Of a stretch of 48,893 nt of DNA, positions 7,709-15,729 are shown one piece after another. The notes beneath the pieces were generated by a model. The model saw only the letters and a program-made list of their open reading frames with translations, was not told where the DNA came from and ran no database searches. Positions within the stretch are counted from its first letter, which is position 1, and each line of letters starts with the position of its first letter. This DNA is from an uncultured Clostridium sp. (GTDB lineage Bacteria > Bacillota > Clostridia > Lachnospirales > Lachnospiraceae), in NCBI GenBank assembly GCA_900544905.1, contig UQXF01000009.1, positions 1-48,893 on the forward strand, given 5' to 3'. The position numbers and the translations under genes were made by a program.

Positions 7709-7741
7709 TCCTCCTTGAATATAATGCCGCATCCTTGCGAC
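7709..7741 (-). promoter_or_regulatory. Candidate CsrA-binding hairpin and Shine-Dalgarno, flagellin copy 2 leader
   Basis: On the minus strand a 6-bp stem GTCGCA/TGCGGC (one U-G pair) encloses the tetraloop AGGA (7735-7732). The core CAAGGATG matches the known CsrA consensus CARGGAUG. The Shine-Dalgarno AAGGAGGA is at 7716-7709. Stem sequence is unrelated to that of copy 1 but loop and position are the same. A second small inverted repeat (GCGGT/ACCGC, about 7751-7762) lies just upstream. Confidence 0.78.
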
Positions 7742-7847
7742 ATGTACTAGCGGTTTACCGCCGTAAATAGTTTTTATAATATCTTCCTCACCCGGAAGTT
7801 ATTACCATGCATTTCAATATGTAATTGTTGTGTAACTTACATTATAT

Positions 7848-7874
7848 ATATCGGATTCTTTTCCTTAATATTAA
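7848..7874 (-). promoter_or_regulatory. Sigma-28 promoter of flagellin copy 2
   Basis: TTAA (7874-7871), 15 bases, then TCCGATAT (7855-7848) on the minus strand. The -10 box is a near-perfect match and the spacing is correct; the -35 differs from TAAA by one base. Confidence 0.75.
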
Positions 7875-7937
7875 CACTTTTCTTTATTTTTTTCAAAAAA
7901 AATTTATATAATTTCGTTTCCCACAATATATAGAATT

Positions 7938-8414
7938 CTACTGCTTTCTGTCTACAAAATACGCATCCATGACCTTAGAATTATTCATGGTCTTGAAATA
8001 ATTCTGCGCCACATTCGCCCGGGTCTTAGAGGTAGAATACTCTGACCGGGTCTTGGAAAACAAAGTACTGAACCGGTTGCGGTTTCTCTCTTCTAACACC
8101 TGGATTTCATTTGCTATCTCCGTACACACACGGATACGCTCCTGCAGTGTTAAAACATCCTGCTCGTATTTCTCTATATTATTTCGTATTTCAGAACGGA
8201 CACGGTCATACACAGACTGAAAACCCTCATCTAAGTAATTGATTCTTGCAATCTGAATCTCTTTTTCGTTGAGTGTCTTCTCCATCTCGTCTGATGAATA
8301 AACCTCCTGTTTACTAATCTGCTCCTGCTGTCTGGTAATCTCAAGAATTTTACGCAGTGTTTCTTCCTTTTTGGTTATCGTATCAATCAAAACCTGAACG
8401 TAATTTTCATCCAT
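7938..8414 (-). CDS. FliT/FlgN-like flagellar export chaperone
   Basis: 158-residue, almost entirely helical, charged protein with coiled-coil character (about residues 1-115) and a basic Ser/Thr-rich C terminus. No close family signature can be read by eye. Its place directly after fliD and fliS, the size and the helical composition match FliT-type chaperones, which hold the filament cap FliD before export. It starts 16 bases after the fliS stop, with GAGGTAGAGGA upstream of the ATG, so it is co-transcribed with fliS. FlgN is encoded separately in this window, which favours FliT. Confidence 0.65.
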   Translation of the reverse strand: MDENYVQVLIDTITKKEETLRKILEITRQQEQISKQEVYSSDEMEKTLNEKEIQIARINYLDEGFQSVYDRVRSEIRNNIEKYEQDVLTLQERIRVCTEIANEIQVLEERNRNRFSTLFSKTRSEYSTSKTRANVAQNYFKTMNNSKVMDAYFVDRKQ

Positions 8415-8430
8415 TCCTCTACCTCATTTC

Positions 8431-8811
8431 CTAGATACGTGGGTCTTTTGCTGTTCTCATCACCTGTTTCCAAATATCCCGCAGCTCCCGCAATTGCACC
8501 AGAACCTCTTCCACATCCGCCGGGTCCTTTGAAATATTTGCCGCTGTCATACGGTCAAATATAAAGGAATAAATAATATCAAAATCCTTTGCCACCGGAT
8601 AATCAAAATTAAGCGTACTTTGCAATTCTACGATTATATTTCTCGCTTTCTGAATATTCAAATTCGCTTTCTCAACATCTTTTTTCTCCATTGCCATTTT
8701 GGCAATATTACAAAACTTAATGGCTCCCTCATAGAGCATCAATGTAAGTTCTGCCGGAGTTGCAGTAGTTACCTTATTGGTTCCATAAGCTGCCATTGGA
8801 TTATATGCCAT
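8431..8811 (-). CDS. fliS: Flagellar secretion chaperone FliS
   Basis: 126-residue FliS, the cytoplasmic chaperone that binds the C-terminal D0 helix of flagellin, prevents premature assembly and brings it to the export gate. The N-terminal pattern YGTNKVTTATPAELTLMLYEGAIKFC is the family hallmark, and the length is normal. In Bacillus FliS also antagonises FliW binding to flagellin; fliW lies in the same cluster. GAGGTG precedes the ATG. A strong hairpin separates it from fliD. Confidence 0.95.
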   Translation of the reverse strand: MAYNPMAAYGTNKVTTATPAELTLMLYEGAIKFCNIAKMAMEKKDVEKANLNIQKARNIIVELQSTLNFDYPVAKDFDIIYSFIFDRMTAANISKDPADVEEVLVQLRELRDIWKQVMRTAKDPRI

Positions 8812-8878
8812 GTTTTCACCTCATATGTCCTAATTACTCTGTATCACAAATTCATTCCGGAATACACGGATTAATATT

Positions 8879-8909
8879 ATGAAGGAAGGATTCCAAATCC
8901 TTCCTTCAT
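8879..8909 (-). other. Perfect 14-bp inverted repeat between fliD and fliS
   Basis: ATGAAGGAAGGATT and its exact complement are separated by three bases. It forms a strong hairpin on either strand. No T run follows it on the minus strand, so it is not a standard terminator. A role in setting the FliD to FliS ratio, as an mRNA 3' stabiliser or partial terminator, is inference. Confidence 0.8.
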
Positions 8910-8928
8910 CAGTCATCTCCCTATACTA

Positions 8929-10908
8929 TCAACCACCAAACAGCTGTGAAATATATGTCTGCTGAGACTGGAGCTTTGCCAATGCAGTCTCCATGGCTGC
9001 GAACTGTTCATAGTATTTATCTTCTTCCGCCAATGCCTTTTCCTGTAATGTACTGACTCTGTCCTTATAGTCCTCAATCTCACTGTCAATCTGCTTATCA
9101 TTATAAAAGGTCAATGCACTGCTTAATTCTTTATTGCTGTTCATTGCTTTCATAAGATTGTTATATATCTCAGAGCCAAGGGTTGATAATGTCTTTTCCA
9201 CAACCGACGGGTCTTCGTTAATTGCCTTCATCAGGCTGTCGTCATAATCCGCAAAATCGGAATCATCAGAATCTCCATAAATATGAAGCTTACCTCTTTC
9301 CGTATAGGTACTGGTATTAATTCCAAAAGACGCTAAGGAATAGTTCTTTGTTGTTCCGTCTGACAGGGTTACGGAAACCTGCTTGCTCAGGGTTGAACGC
9401 ATACTCGATAACAGAGAGCTTATGGTGTCGTCTCTTCTCAACAGGGAAGCTTTAATGACACTTTCCCATTTCTCAATCTCATCATCGCTCATGGCTGCCT
9501 TTTCATCATCTGTCAGCGGCTCATAATCCTTCACTCTGTCGGCATTGTACAGAGTGTTCATCTCGTCAATCAATGTATTGTATGAATTGACAAACTCTTT
9601 TACCTTGTCATAAATACCCTGGGAGTCCGTACCCACATTAAAGGTCTGTGTCTCCCCCACTTCGGTTGCTTCAATAGTAAGACCATTAATACTAAAGGTT
9701 GAGCTTGCCTGCTCATATCTTACACCATTATACTCAATGACTGCATTTTCCGCATCAATACGACCCTCATCACCTACTTGTAAATCAAGTCCCAGCTTTG
9801 CCAATGTATCAGCATCTGCATCAATTGTAAATGCATTGTCTTTACCGGTTCCCTTGGAATTTAAATAGAATCTTCCCTGATTCGCATCATAATTTGCCTC
9901 AATTCCAAGCTTTGCCATCTGCTCGGCTAAACTGCTTAATGTTGTCTTTCTATCCACAGTAATGGTGTTGCCATTTACCTTAATCTCTGCACCCTCTGCA
10001 ATACCTAAGTCAACCAGCTTGGTACTGCCTGTTACCTTTGTATCTGCACTCTCAACCTCCTGGTAAAACTTTGTAGTTCCGCCAATAGTTGTGACAGGCT
10101 CCTTATCCGGGTCACTTGAATGAGGCTCAATCAGGGTTCCCTCTCCGTCGGTAGTGATTCCAAAAATCTTGGCACTGCTATCATCTGCAGCCGTTACCCG
10201 CACATCATATCCACCAGTAAAAACGGTTACCGTCTCGCCGGTATCATTTTGAATCTCGCTTTGAACTGCCGAGTCATTACTCATACGGAAGTTACCTGCC
10301 GCAAATTCCACTGTAACACCGGAACCATCCAGCTGTCTGTTAATATTCGCAACAATATCATCCACGGTAGCATCATCACCCAGTGCATTTCCGTTCTCAT
10401 CAATTCCAGCCTTAACAGTATACTCCTGTCCGTTTGCAGTTACTTTGAACTCTGCATTCTTAAGCTGGCTTCCAATCGAATTGCCGACACTGTCCTTCAA
10501 ATCAGACAGCTTCATTGTTCCGTCCGTAGCCGCCTTATAGGAGGTCGCAGTGTATGTACTATTGTTAAGCTTCTTGCCGGTCCACATCTGTGCAGCAGCC
10601 GTACTTAATACCTTCACCTTATGTGTGCCGTTTACCGCACCGCTTCCCGCAGTAATCTTAACGCCGGACAAATCTCCTGTTGCTGTTTTTGTTCTATAGG
10701 TTGATACACTTCTAAAGGTTGACAATGCACCCTTATAGAAGTCCATAATTTTTGTATTTAAAGAAGCCCATGCTTCCTTCTTCCACTCCAGCTTTGTCTG
10801 CTCTTTTTTAACATTATTAACCTTTGTCTGATAAGCCTCTGACAGCTGACTTACAAGGCTTTCCGTATCTAATCCGGAAACCAGGCCAGTCATTCTTACT
10901 CCTGCCAT
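8929..10908 (-). CDS. fliD: Flagellar filament cap protein FliD (HAP2)
   Basis: 659-residue FliD. It forms the cap at the filament tip and helps flagellin fold into place. The N terminus (MAGVRMTGLVSGLDTESLVSQL) and C-terminal region (ALAEEDKYYEQFAAMETALAKLQSQQTYISQLFGG) are the conserved FliD_N and FliD_C ends. The middle (about residues 180-440) is Thr/Asp/Gly-rich and variable, as expected for the exposed domain. Strong site AAGGAGGG precedes the ATG. flaG lies 12 bases upstream of it, so the two are co-transcribed. Confidence 0.96.
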   Translation of the reverse strand: MAGVRMTGLVSGLDTESLVSQLSEAYQTKVNNVKKEQTKLEWKKEAWASLNTKIMDFYKGALSTFRSVSTYRTKTATGDLSGVKITAGSGAVNGTHKVKVLSTAAAQMWTGKKLNNSTYTATSYKAATDGTMKLSDLKDSVGNSIGSQLKNAEFKVTANGQEYTVKAGIDENGNALGDDATVDDIVANINRQLDGSGVTVEFAAGNFRMSNDSAVQSEIQNDTGETVTVFTGGYDVRVTAADDSSAKIFGITTDGEGTLIEPHSSDPDKEPVTTIGGTTKFYQEVESADTKVTGSTKLVDLGIAEGAEIKVNGNTITVDRKTTLSSLAEQMAKLGIEANYDANQGRFYLNSKGTGKDNAFTIDADADTLAKLGLDLQVGDEGRIDAENAVIEYNGVRYEQASSTFSINGLTIEATEVGETQTFNVGTDSQGIYDKVKEFVNSYNTLIDEMNTLYNADRVKDYEPLTDDEKAAMSDDEIEKWESVIKASLLRRDDTISSLLSSMRSTLSKQVSVTLSDGTTKNYSLASFGINTSTYTERGKLHIYGDSDDSDFADYDDSLMKAINEDPSVVEKTLSTLGSEIYNNLMKAMNSNKELSSALTFYNDKQIDSEIEDYKDRVSTLQEKALAEEDKYYEQFAAMETALAKLQSQQTYISQLFGG

Positions 10909-10920
10909 ATTAAACCCTCC

Positions 10921-11343
10921 TTATCTCTTCTCATCTACTAAAATACCAGCAAGCTCCAATGACTTCGCAATCATGTCAAGAGTCTTCTCCGGTGGAATCT
11001 CTTTAATCACCTCATCTGTTTCGGAATCCCTTACAGTAATTGTAATTCTCTTTGTCTTCTCATGATACTTAAACTCACACTGCGTATGTGTTGGTCTAAT
11101 CTTTTTATTAATCTCAGAGATTGCATTCTTAACCTTCTCCGGAGATACCTCAGAAAGATTCTTACCATCATCATTTGCACTGTTTTCCTGCCCATCCTTT
11201 GGCTCATAGCCAGACTGTCTTCCCAGAACAGGCGCAACCTGCTGCGGCTTTACCTGTGTGCTCTCACCGTTATCCACAGTGATTGGCTCACTGACTCTGC
11301 TCACCTGGCTCACTACATTTGACTTAACTGCTTCAATTGCCAT
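10921..11343 (-). CDS. flaG: FlaG family flagellar protein
   Basis: 140-residue protein with a disordered, Gln/Ser/Asn-rich N-terminal half and the conserved FlaG C-terminal domain (about residues 70-140; FKYHEKTKRITITVRDSETDEVIKEIPPEKTLDM). FlaG affects filament length and is usually next to fliD, as here. The ATG at MAIEAVKS has GGAGGTGG upstream; an upstream in-frame start 21 codons earlier would lie before the sigma-28 transcription start and was rejected. Confidence 0.92.
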   Translation of the reverse strand: MAIEAVKSNVVSQVSRVSEPITVDNGESTQVKPQQVAPVLGRQSGYEPKDGQENSANDDGKNLSEVSPEKVKNAISEINKKIRPTHTQCEFKYHEKTKRITITVRDSETDEVIKEIPPEKTLDMIAKSLELAGILVDEKR

Positions 11344-11411
11344 TCTTATCCACCTCCATGTGAAATTCAAAACATTTGCTATTAACGTAATAAATGTATT
11401 CTTCAATAGCT

Positions 11412-11439
11412 TTATCGGCTATTATCTATTTATATATTA
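11412..11439 (-). promoter_or_regulatory. Sigma-28 promoter of flaG-fliD-fliS-fliT
   Basis: The minus strand has GCCGATAA (11419-11412), a perfect flagellar -10 box, with TAAT (11439-11436) 16 bases upstream as a weak -35. It lies in the 133-base gap between csrA and flaG. Confidence 0.75.
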
Positions 11440-11476
11440 TAACTTTTTGCTATATTTTTCAAATAAATTTGGATAT

Positions 11477-11695
11477 TTACTCAAATAACTTCTTCAGACT
11501 CTCCTGTACCGTATCAGAGGCTGCCTCCTTATTCGCTTCCTTAATCTGGGTATATACCTCCTCACGATAAATTGGCACTGCCTTAGGAGCAGTAATACCA
11601 ATCTTAACCTGTTCCCCCTTAACCTCAAGAATTGTAATCTTAATATCATTTCCAATCATAATGGATTCATTTTCTTTTCTGGATAAAGCCAACAT
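11477..11695 (-). CDS. csrA: Carbon storage regulator CsrA
   Basis: 72-residue RNA-binding translational repressor, a small beta-strand dimer. MLALSRKENESIMIGNDIKI and VKIGITAPKAVPIYREEVY are the diagnostic CsrA segments, including the conserved R near position 6 and the R of YREEVY used for RNA contact. A GTG three codons earlier was not chosen, because family members begin with MLxLxRK. The ATG follows the fliW TAA by one base, so it is tightly coupled. In Bacillus, CsrA blocks hag translation until sequestered by FliW. The AGGA-loop hairpins before both flagellins here are likely targets. Confidence 0.95.
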   Translation of the reverse strand: MLALSRKENESIMIGNDIKITILEVKGEQVKIGITAPKAVPIYREEVYTQIKEANKEAASDTVQESLKKLFE

Positions 11696-11696
11696 A

Positions 11697-12161
11697 TTAT
11701 TCACCCGCCTTTTCTTTCATTTTCTGTACGGATTCATAAACGTTGAATCTCACCGGATAATCCTCATTTTCCACAATCAACTGCACACCCTTTTTGGCTG
11801 CCGCATTGATAATAAAAGGCGCTTTCATATTCGCCGTCACCTTTTTCATATCAGAAGGCACCGTCATGGCAAGTAAAAATAACAAATCCTCATCCGCAGG
11901 ATTGTCCAGAGGCGCCAGCAGTTCATCCTCGATTACCGGAACATATTCCTCCGTAATTGCCAGTGGGTCAATTACCGGCAGTGCCAGCAGCGGTTCATCT
12001 AAGGACTGCAGCCAGCTGATTCTTGTTTTTTCCTTATTGTCCTCATCATACATTATGGCAAATTTTTTATGATTCTCAAATCCGATAATACCATTTGGAA
12101 ATTCCAGAATCTTATCATCATCCAATTCTACTTCGCCAAAAAACTTTGTCTTTGCTAACAT
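11697..12161 (-). CDS. fliW: Flagellar assembly factor FliW
   Basis: 154-residue FliW, with the family patterns ILEFPNGIIGFE (about residues 19-30), FLLAMTVP, ANMKAPFIIN and a QLIVENEDYPVR end. FliW binds either flagellin or CsrA: free FliW removes CsrA from flagellin mRNA, linking flagellin synthesis to export. It lies between flgL and csrA, the same order as in Bacillus (flgL-yviE-fliW-csrA-hag), without the yviE homologue. AAAGGAG precedes the ATG, and the gap to flgL is 29 bases. Confidence 0.95.
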   Translation of the reverse strand: MLAKTKFFGEVELDDDKILEFPNGIIGFENHKKFAIMYDEDNKEKTRISWLQSLDEPLLALPVIDPLAITEEYVPVIEDELLAPLDNPADEDLLFLLAMTVPSDMKKVTANMKAPFIINAAAKKGVQLIVENEDYPVRFNVYESVQKMKEKAGE

Positions 12162-12190
12162 ATATTCCTTCTCCTTTCAGGTAAATTTCA

Positions 12191-13696
12191 TTATAGATAA
12201 TCTAACAGCGTCTTCTTAATCACACTTGCCGTAGTCGCCAGCGCTGACTCATATACCAGCTCAGACTGGTAAAGCTCAATCGCCACTTCCTCTGTCTCAA
12301 CATCTTCATTTGCTGATTTTAAGTCCTTGAAGTCAGCCAGCTGTTCTGTAACACGGGTCTGTATCAGCTCCACCTTGGAATACGTTGTACCAACCTTTGC
12401 CTGAACCGCACTGACATCCTCCATAAAATTCTGGAAGTTTGTTATGTTGTTCCCAAACAGCTTCTGCATGTTCTCCCTCTTGAGAGCAAGCTCCACATCT
12501 GCACCCTCCAGCATCTTGTTAATCTGTGCAGCCGCATCTTCATTGTCCTTATACTGCGGGTCCTCTAACAAATCCTTCAGCTTGGTTATGGTGTCTTCTA
12601 TATCCAGAACATCCTGTACGGCTGTCGCCAAATCCTCAATCCGGTTACCCATGTCATGAGTAATTAAATCCTTTCCCTCTGCATTAACCGTCACATACTG
12701 TTTGAAATTAACCTCATATTTAATCGGCTGGCCTTCCTCACTCACCGTAAAATCAGTGTCCTTGATTGTACCATCTGCCAGCTCCTTGTGTTGTACACAG
12801 TTAAAATACAGCTCCGGGCGTAAGTCACCCACTTCAAAATCAGATTTATTATAATTCACGGAAATGTTATCTGCCTCTTTAACTGTATTATAGATATCCT
12901 TTCCAAAAATAATTTCCCCTGTTTCAGGAATATAATTCACTCCATCGTCTGCTACATCATAGTAGGTTGCAGAATCTGCTGTCTGCTTAATGGTCGGTGT
13001 TATTGTCATCTCGCTGCCATCTGCGTTTGTCACGGTAATCTTAATATCATTCCCGGTTTTATCCAGATTATCATATGCAAGCCTCAGCTTATACACACTG
13101 GCGGATTCCGGGGCAGAATAGGTGTTTCCACCCAGAATACCATCCAGCTGGGTTGGGTCAATTTCATTTAACACCACATTTTTAACTTCTATCTTGGCAG
13201 GATTAATATCTTCGGTAATATTATAAGAAAGTCCCTTTTTCGCTGCTTCATCCTGAAAAATCAGGTTTGTTTCTGTCTTATATCCGGAAAACAGGTATCT
13301 TCCGGCATATGTGGTTCCACCCTCAGAGTAAATTGCATCCTTCAGTGCGTATAATTCACTGATAATGGTGTTTCTGTCCTTTGTCTGGTATGTATCCGTT
13401 GCTCCCTGCTCACAGTATACATACACATCATCTAAACGGTCGTATATATTCTGAATGGAAGTCTGTGTTGTATCAAGCCAGTTCAGGGCATCCTTCACAT
13501 TCTTATTCTTATATTGGTCAAGCTGGTCACAGGTAGTACGCAGCTTAAGTGCCCGGATTGCAACAACCGGGTCCTCAGAAGGCGCTGATATCTTCTTGCC
13601 GGTTGTAACCTGCTCATTTAGTGTGCTAACCCGCTGCATAGACTTCTGCATATTCCGCAATGAACTGCTGGTTACCATATGATTCGTTATTCTCAT
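12191..13696 (-). CDS. flgL: Hook-filament junction protein FlgL (HAP3)
   Basis: 501-residue FlgL, joining the FlgK ring to the filament. The N-terminal helices (MRITNHMVTSSSLRNMQKSM; TGKKISAPSEDPVVAIRALKL) and the flagellin-like C-terminal helices (IELYQSELVYESALATTASV) are conserved. It is longer than the roughly 300-residue Bacillus FlgL because of an insertion of beta-rich sequence (about residues 160-330). GGAGAGAG precedes the ATG. A sigma-28-like promoter lies just upstream, so it can be transcribed apart from flgK. Confidence 0.95.
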   Translation of the reverse strand: MRITNHMVTSSSLRNMQKSMQRVSTLNEQVTTGKKISAPSEDPVVAIRALKLRTTCDQLDQYKNKNVKDALNWLDTTQTSIQNIYDRLDDVYVYCEQGATDTYQTKDRNTIISELYALKDAIYSEGGTTYAGRYLFSGYKTETNLIFQDEAAKKGLSYNITEDINPAKIEVKNVVLNEIDPTQLDGILGGNTYSAPESASVYKLRLAYDNLDKTGNDIKITVTNADGSEMTITPTIKQTADSATYYDVADDGVNYIPETGEIIFGKDIYNTVKEADNISVNYNKSDFEVGDLRPELYFNCVQHKELADGTIKDTDFTVSEEGQPIKYEVNFKQYVTVNAEGKDLITHDMGNRIEDLATAVQDVLDIEDTITKLKDLLEDPQYKDNEDAAAQINKMLEGADVELALKRENMQKLFGNNITNFQNFMEDVSAVQAKVGTTYSKVELIQTRVTEQLADFKDLKSANEDVETEEVAIELYQSELVYESALATTASVIKKTLLDYL

Positions 13697-13810
13697 CGTC
13701 TCTCTCCTATCCGGTTACTCCCTTAACCTCACTTTTTCACCGTTGCCTCCCTGTACGGTGTGCTGCCCGATTCCTTTTTATTCACATCCAATAAAAAATC
13801 TACACATTAT

Positions 13811-13838
13811 ATATCGTCCTAAACTCCTGTATCGTTAA
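13811..13838 (-). promoter_or_regulatory. Sigma-28-like promoter of flgL
   Basis: GACGATAT (13818-13811) on the minus strand with TTAA (13838-13835) 16 bases upstream. The box overlaps the stop codon of the second flgK. The run CGATATATAATGTGTA is shared with the flagellin copy 1 promoter. The intervening 115 bases form the flgL leader. Confidence 0.65.
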
Positions 13839-15705
13839 TAAGCTTATCGTAAACTTCATTCATTACAGATATAATCTTGCTTGACAAATTATACCCATTC
13901 TGGAAGACTACCAGACTTGCCGCTTCCTCATTGGTATCCACAGAAGAAATCGAAAGTCTCTGATTGTCAATCACGGTTGCCACTTCATCCATATTGGTTG
14001 CAAAGGCATCATACTTTGATACATCCACCGCCAGGGAGGTAGTGACCGACTGCAAAAACTGTGTGACCGTACCCTGGGAAAACATTGCCTGGTCATTAAA
14101 TCCATATATGATTTTCTCCAGAACACCCTTGGCATCCTTATCCTGCTGTTCAATATCCTCTTTATAGGATACCACCAGCTTTGACTGGTCCTTTACAATA
14201 TCCTGGTTTACAGACCAGTTCAGTGCGGTAATCTGATAATAGTTGGACTCTGAGGTGGATATTCCCGTGGTATTGGCATTGCCGGTCAGGATATGGTCTT
14301 TACCTGTGGCAACACTGGGTGCGGTAAAGAAATCCAGTCCCGCATCTCCATTGGCATCTGCTCCGGTGGTAAAAATATCATTCATATACTTTGAAAGCGT
14401 CCGGACAAATTCATTTAACTGTGTCATATAGTAGGGAATACCCTTGCAGTCAATACTCTCACCAAGCATTCCTTCCTTACCCATATCTGTGCCTATATTA
14501 AAATCTGCCGGAACCCGTCTTCCGGATTCATCCTGAATTGTTATATTCTTGAAGGTAAATCCATTTAACTTACCATCCGCATCATATACCGCCTCAAATC
14601 CCTCATAGTAATAATCCTTGCAATTCAATGTAATGGTTCCCTGCATTGGCAGATTCAGCTTATCAATATCAATACCCGCAGCCAGCTCAATCGTTGCCGT
14701 AGAGCCTGCCGATGTATTGGTATTCATTGCTACAATGGTGCCGGAAAACGGATTGGCATTGTTGCCGTCCCGGACTTCCAATAATCCTTTCATCAGACCG
14801 GTTACATTATTACTGTTAAAATTAAACTGTTCACCCAGTGTATTGTTCACTCCGACCCAATATACGTCATACAAACCGTCTGCATCATTCTGGTTTACCT
14901 TTTCCGCTCTTGCGGACACCTTTAACTGGCGGCATTCCAGTTCATCCACCAGCAGTGCACCTCCGATACGCACCTCGTACCGGCTGGCTCCGGACTCCTG
15001 CGCATCCTTTCCGGTTCCATAGGTAATCGGCGTTTCAATCACCTCAACATTTACCAGCTCAGAAAGCTGGTCCACCAGCAGTTCTCTCTGGTCTCTTAAA
15101 TCATTTGCATTGCCGTATCTCGTCTCAATATTCATAATCTGCTGGTTCAGCGTATATATCTGGGCAGAAATCGAATTAATTGTATCTACATGCACTGCAA
15201 TTTCACTATTGATATCCGTCTGGGTCTTCTGGTAATTCGTTGCGACCTCATTAATCAATTCCGTAAAATTACACGCTGTCTGAATAAACTGGGTACGATA
15301 GGTAGCATTAGACGGGTCTGTTGATAAACTCTGCATGGCAGCATTTAAGGTGTCAAAAATCTTTGTGTAGCCCGTTTCCGATTTCATCTCATTTAAATAG
15401 GACTCCAGCTGCAACAGCTGTTCCTGCGTTGCACTATACTGATTTAACTGGGAAGTGGCTGCACGGTATTTCACATCATAATATACATTGCGCAGCTGGT
15501 TAATTCCCGTAGTCTGTACACCGGTACCCATCATACCATAGGAACTGTTCACTCTCAGCGCCTGGGCTGCCTGGGAAAGAACCGTCTGCCTGGAATAACC
15601 CTTGGTATCTGCATTTGATATATTATGTGCTGTTGTATTAAGGGTTGCCTGATAATAATTAAGACCTGACAAACCCGTGTTTAATCCTAAAAATGTGGAT
15701 GGCAT
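13819..15705 (-). CDS. flgK: Hook-associated protein FlgK, second paralogue (HAP1)
   Basis: 628-residue FlgK-family protein. The N-terminal rod/hook motif (LNTGLSGLNYYQATLNTTAHNI, NADTKGYSRQ) and the C terminus (FQNGYNLSSKIISVMNEVYDKLI) are conserved. A helical domain with DLRDQRELLVDQLSELVNVEV (about residues 200-220) is typical of FlgK. It follows the other flgK by 24 bases with its own AGGGAGGAAG site. The two proteins are recognisably homologous but strongly diverged in the middle, so this is an old duplication rather than a recent one. They may form two successive junction rings, or alternate. Confidence 0.94.
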   Translation of the reverse strand: MPSTFLGLNTGLSGLNYYQATLNTTAHNISNADTKGYSRQTVLSQAAQALRVNSSYGMMGTGVQTTGINQLRNVYYDVKYRAATSQLNQYSATQEQLLQLESYLNEMKSETGYTKIFDTLNAAMQSLSTDPSNATYRTQFIQTACNFTELINEVATNYQKTQTDINSEIAVHVDTINSISAQIYTLNQQIMNIETRYGNANDLRDQRELLVDQLSELVNVEVIETPITYGTGKDAQESGASRYEVRIGGALLVDELECRQLKVSARAEKVNQNDADGLYDVYWVGVNNTLGEQFNFNSNNVTGLMKGLLEVRDGNNANPFSGTIVAMNTNTSAGSTATIELAAGIDIDKLNLPMQGTITLNCKDYYYEGFEAVYDADGKLNGFTFKNITIQDESGRRVPADFNIGTDMGKEGMLGESIDCKGIPYYMTQLNEFVRTLSKYMNDIFTTGADANGDAGLDFFTAPSVATGKDHILTGNANTTGISTSESNYYQITALNWSVNQDIVKDQSKLVVSYKEDIEQQDKDAKGVLEKIIYGFNDQAMFSQGTVTQFLQSVTTSLAVDVSKYDAFATNMDEVATVIDNQRLSISSVDTNEEAASLVVFQNGYNLSSKIISVMNEVYDKLINDTGV

Positions 15706-15729
15706 GTACTCACTTCCTCCCTGTATTTT

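Noticed and set aside
7702..7743. Earlier start of flagellin copy 2
   Set aside because: It would translate the leader hairpin, and the other copy starts at MVVQHN with the same ribosome site.
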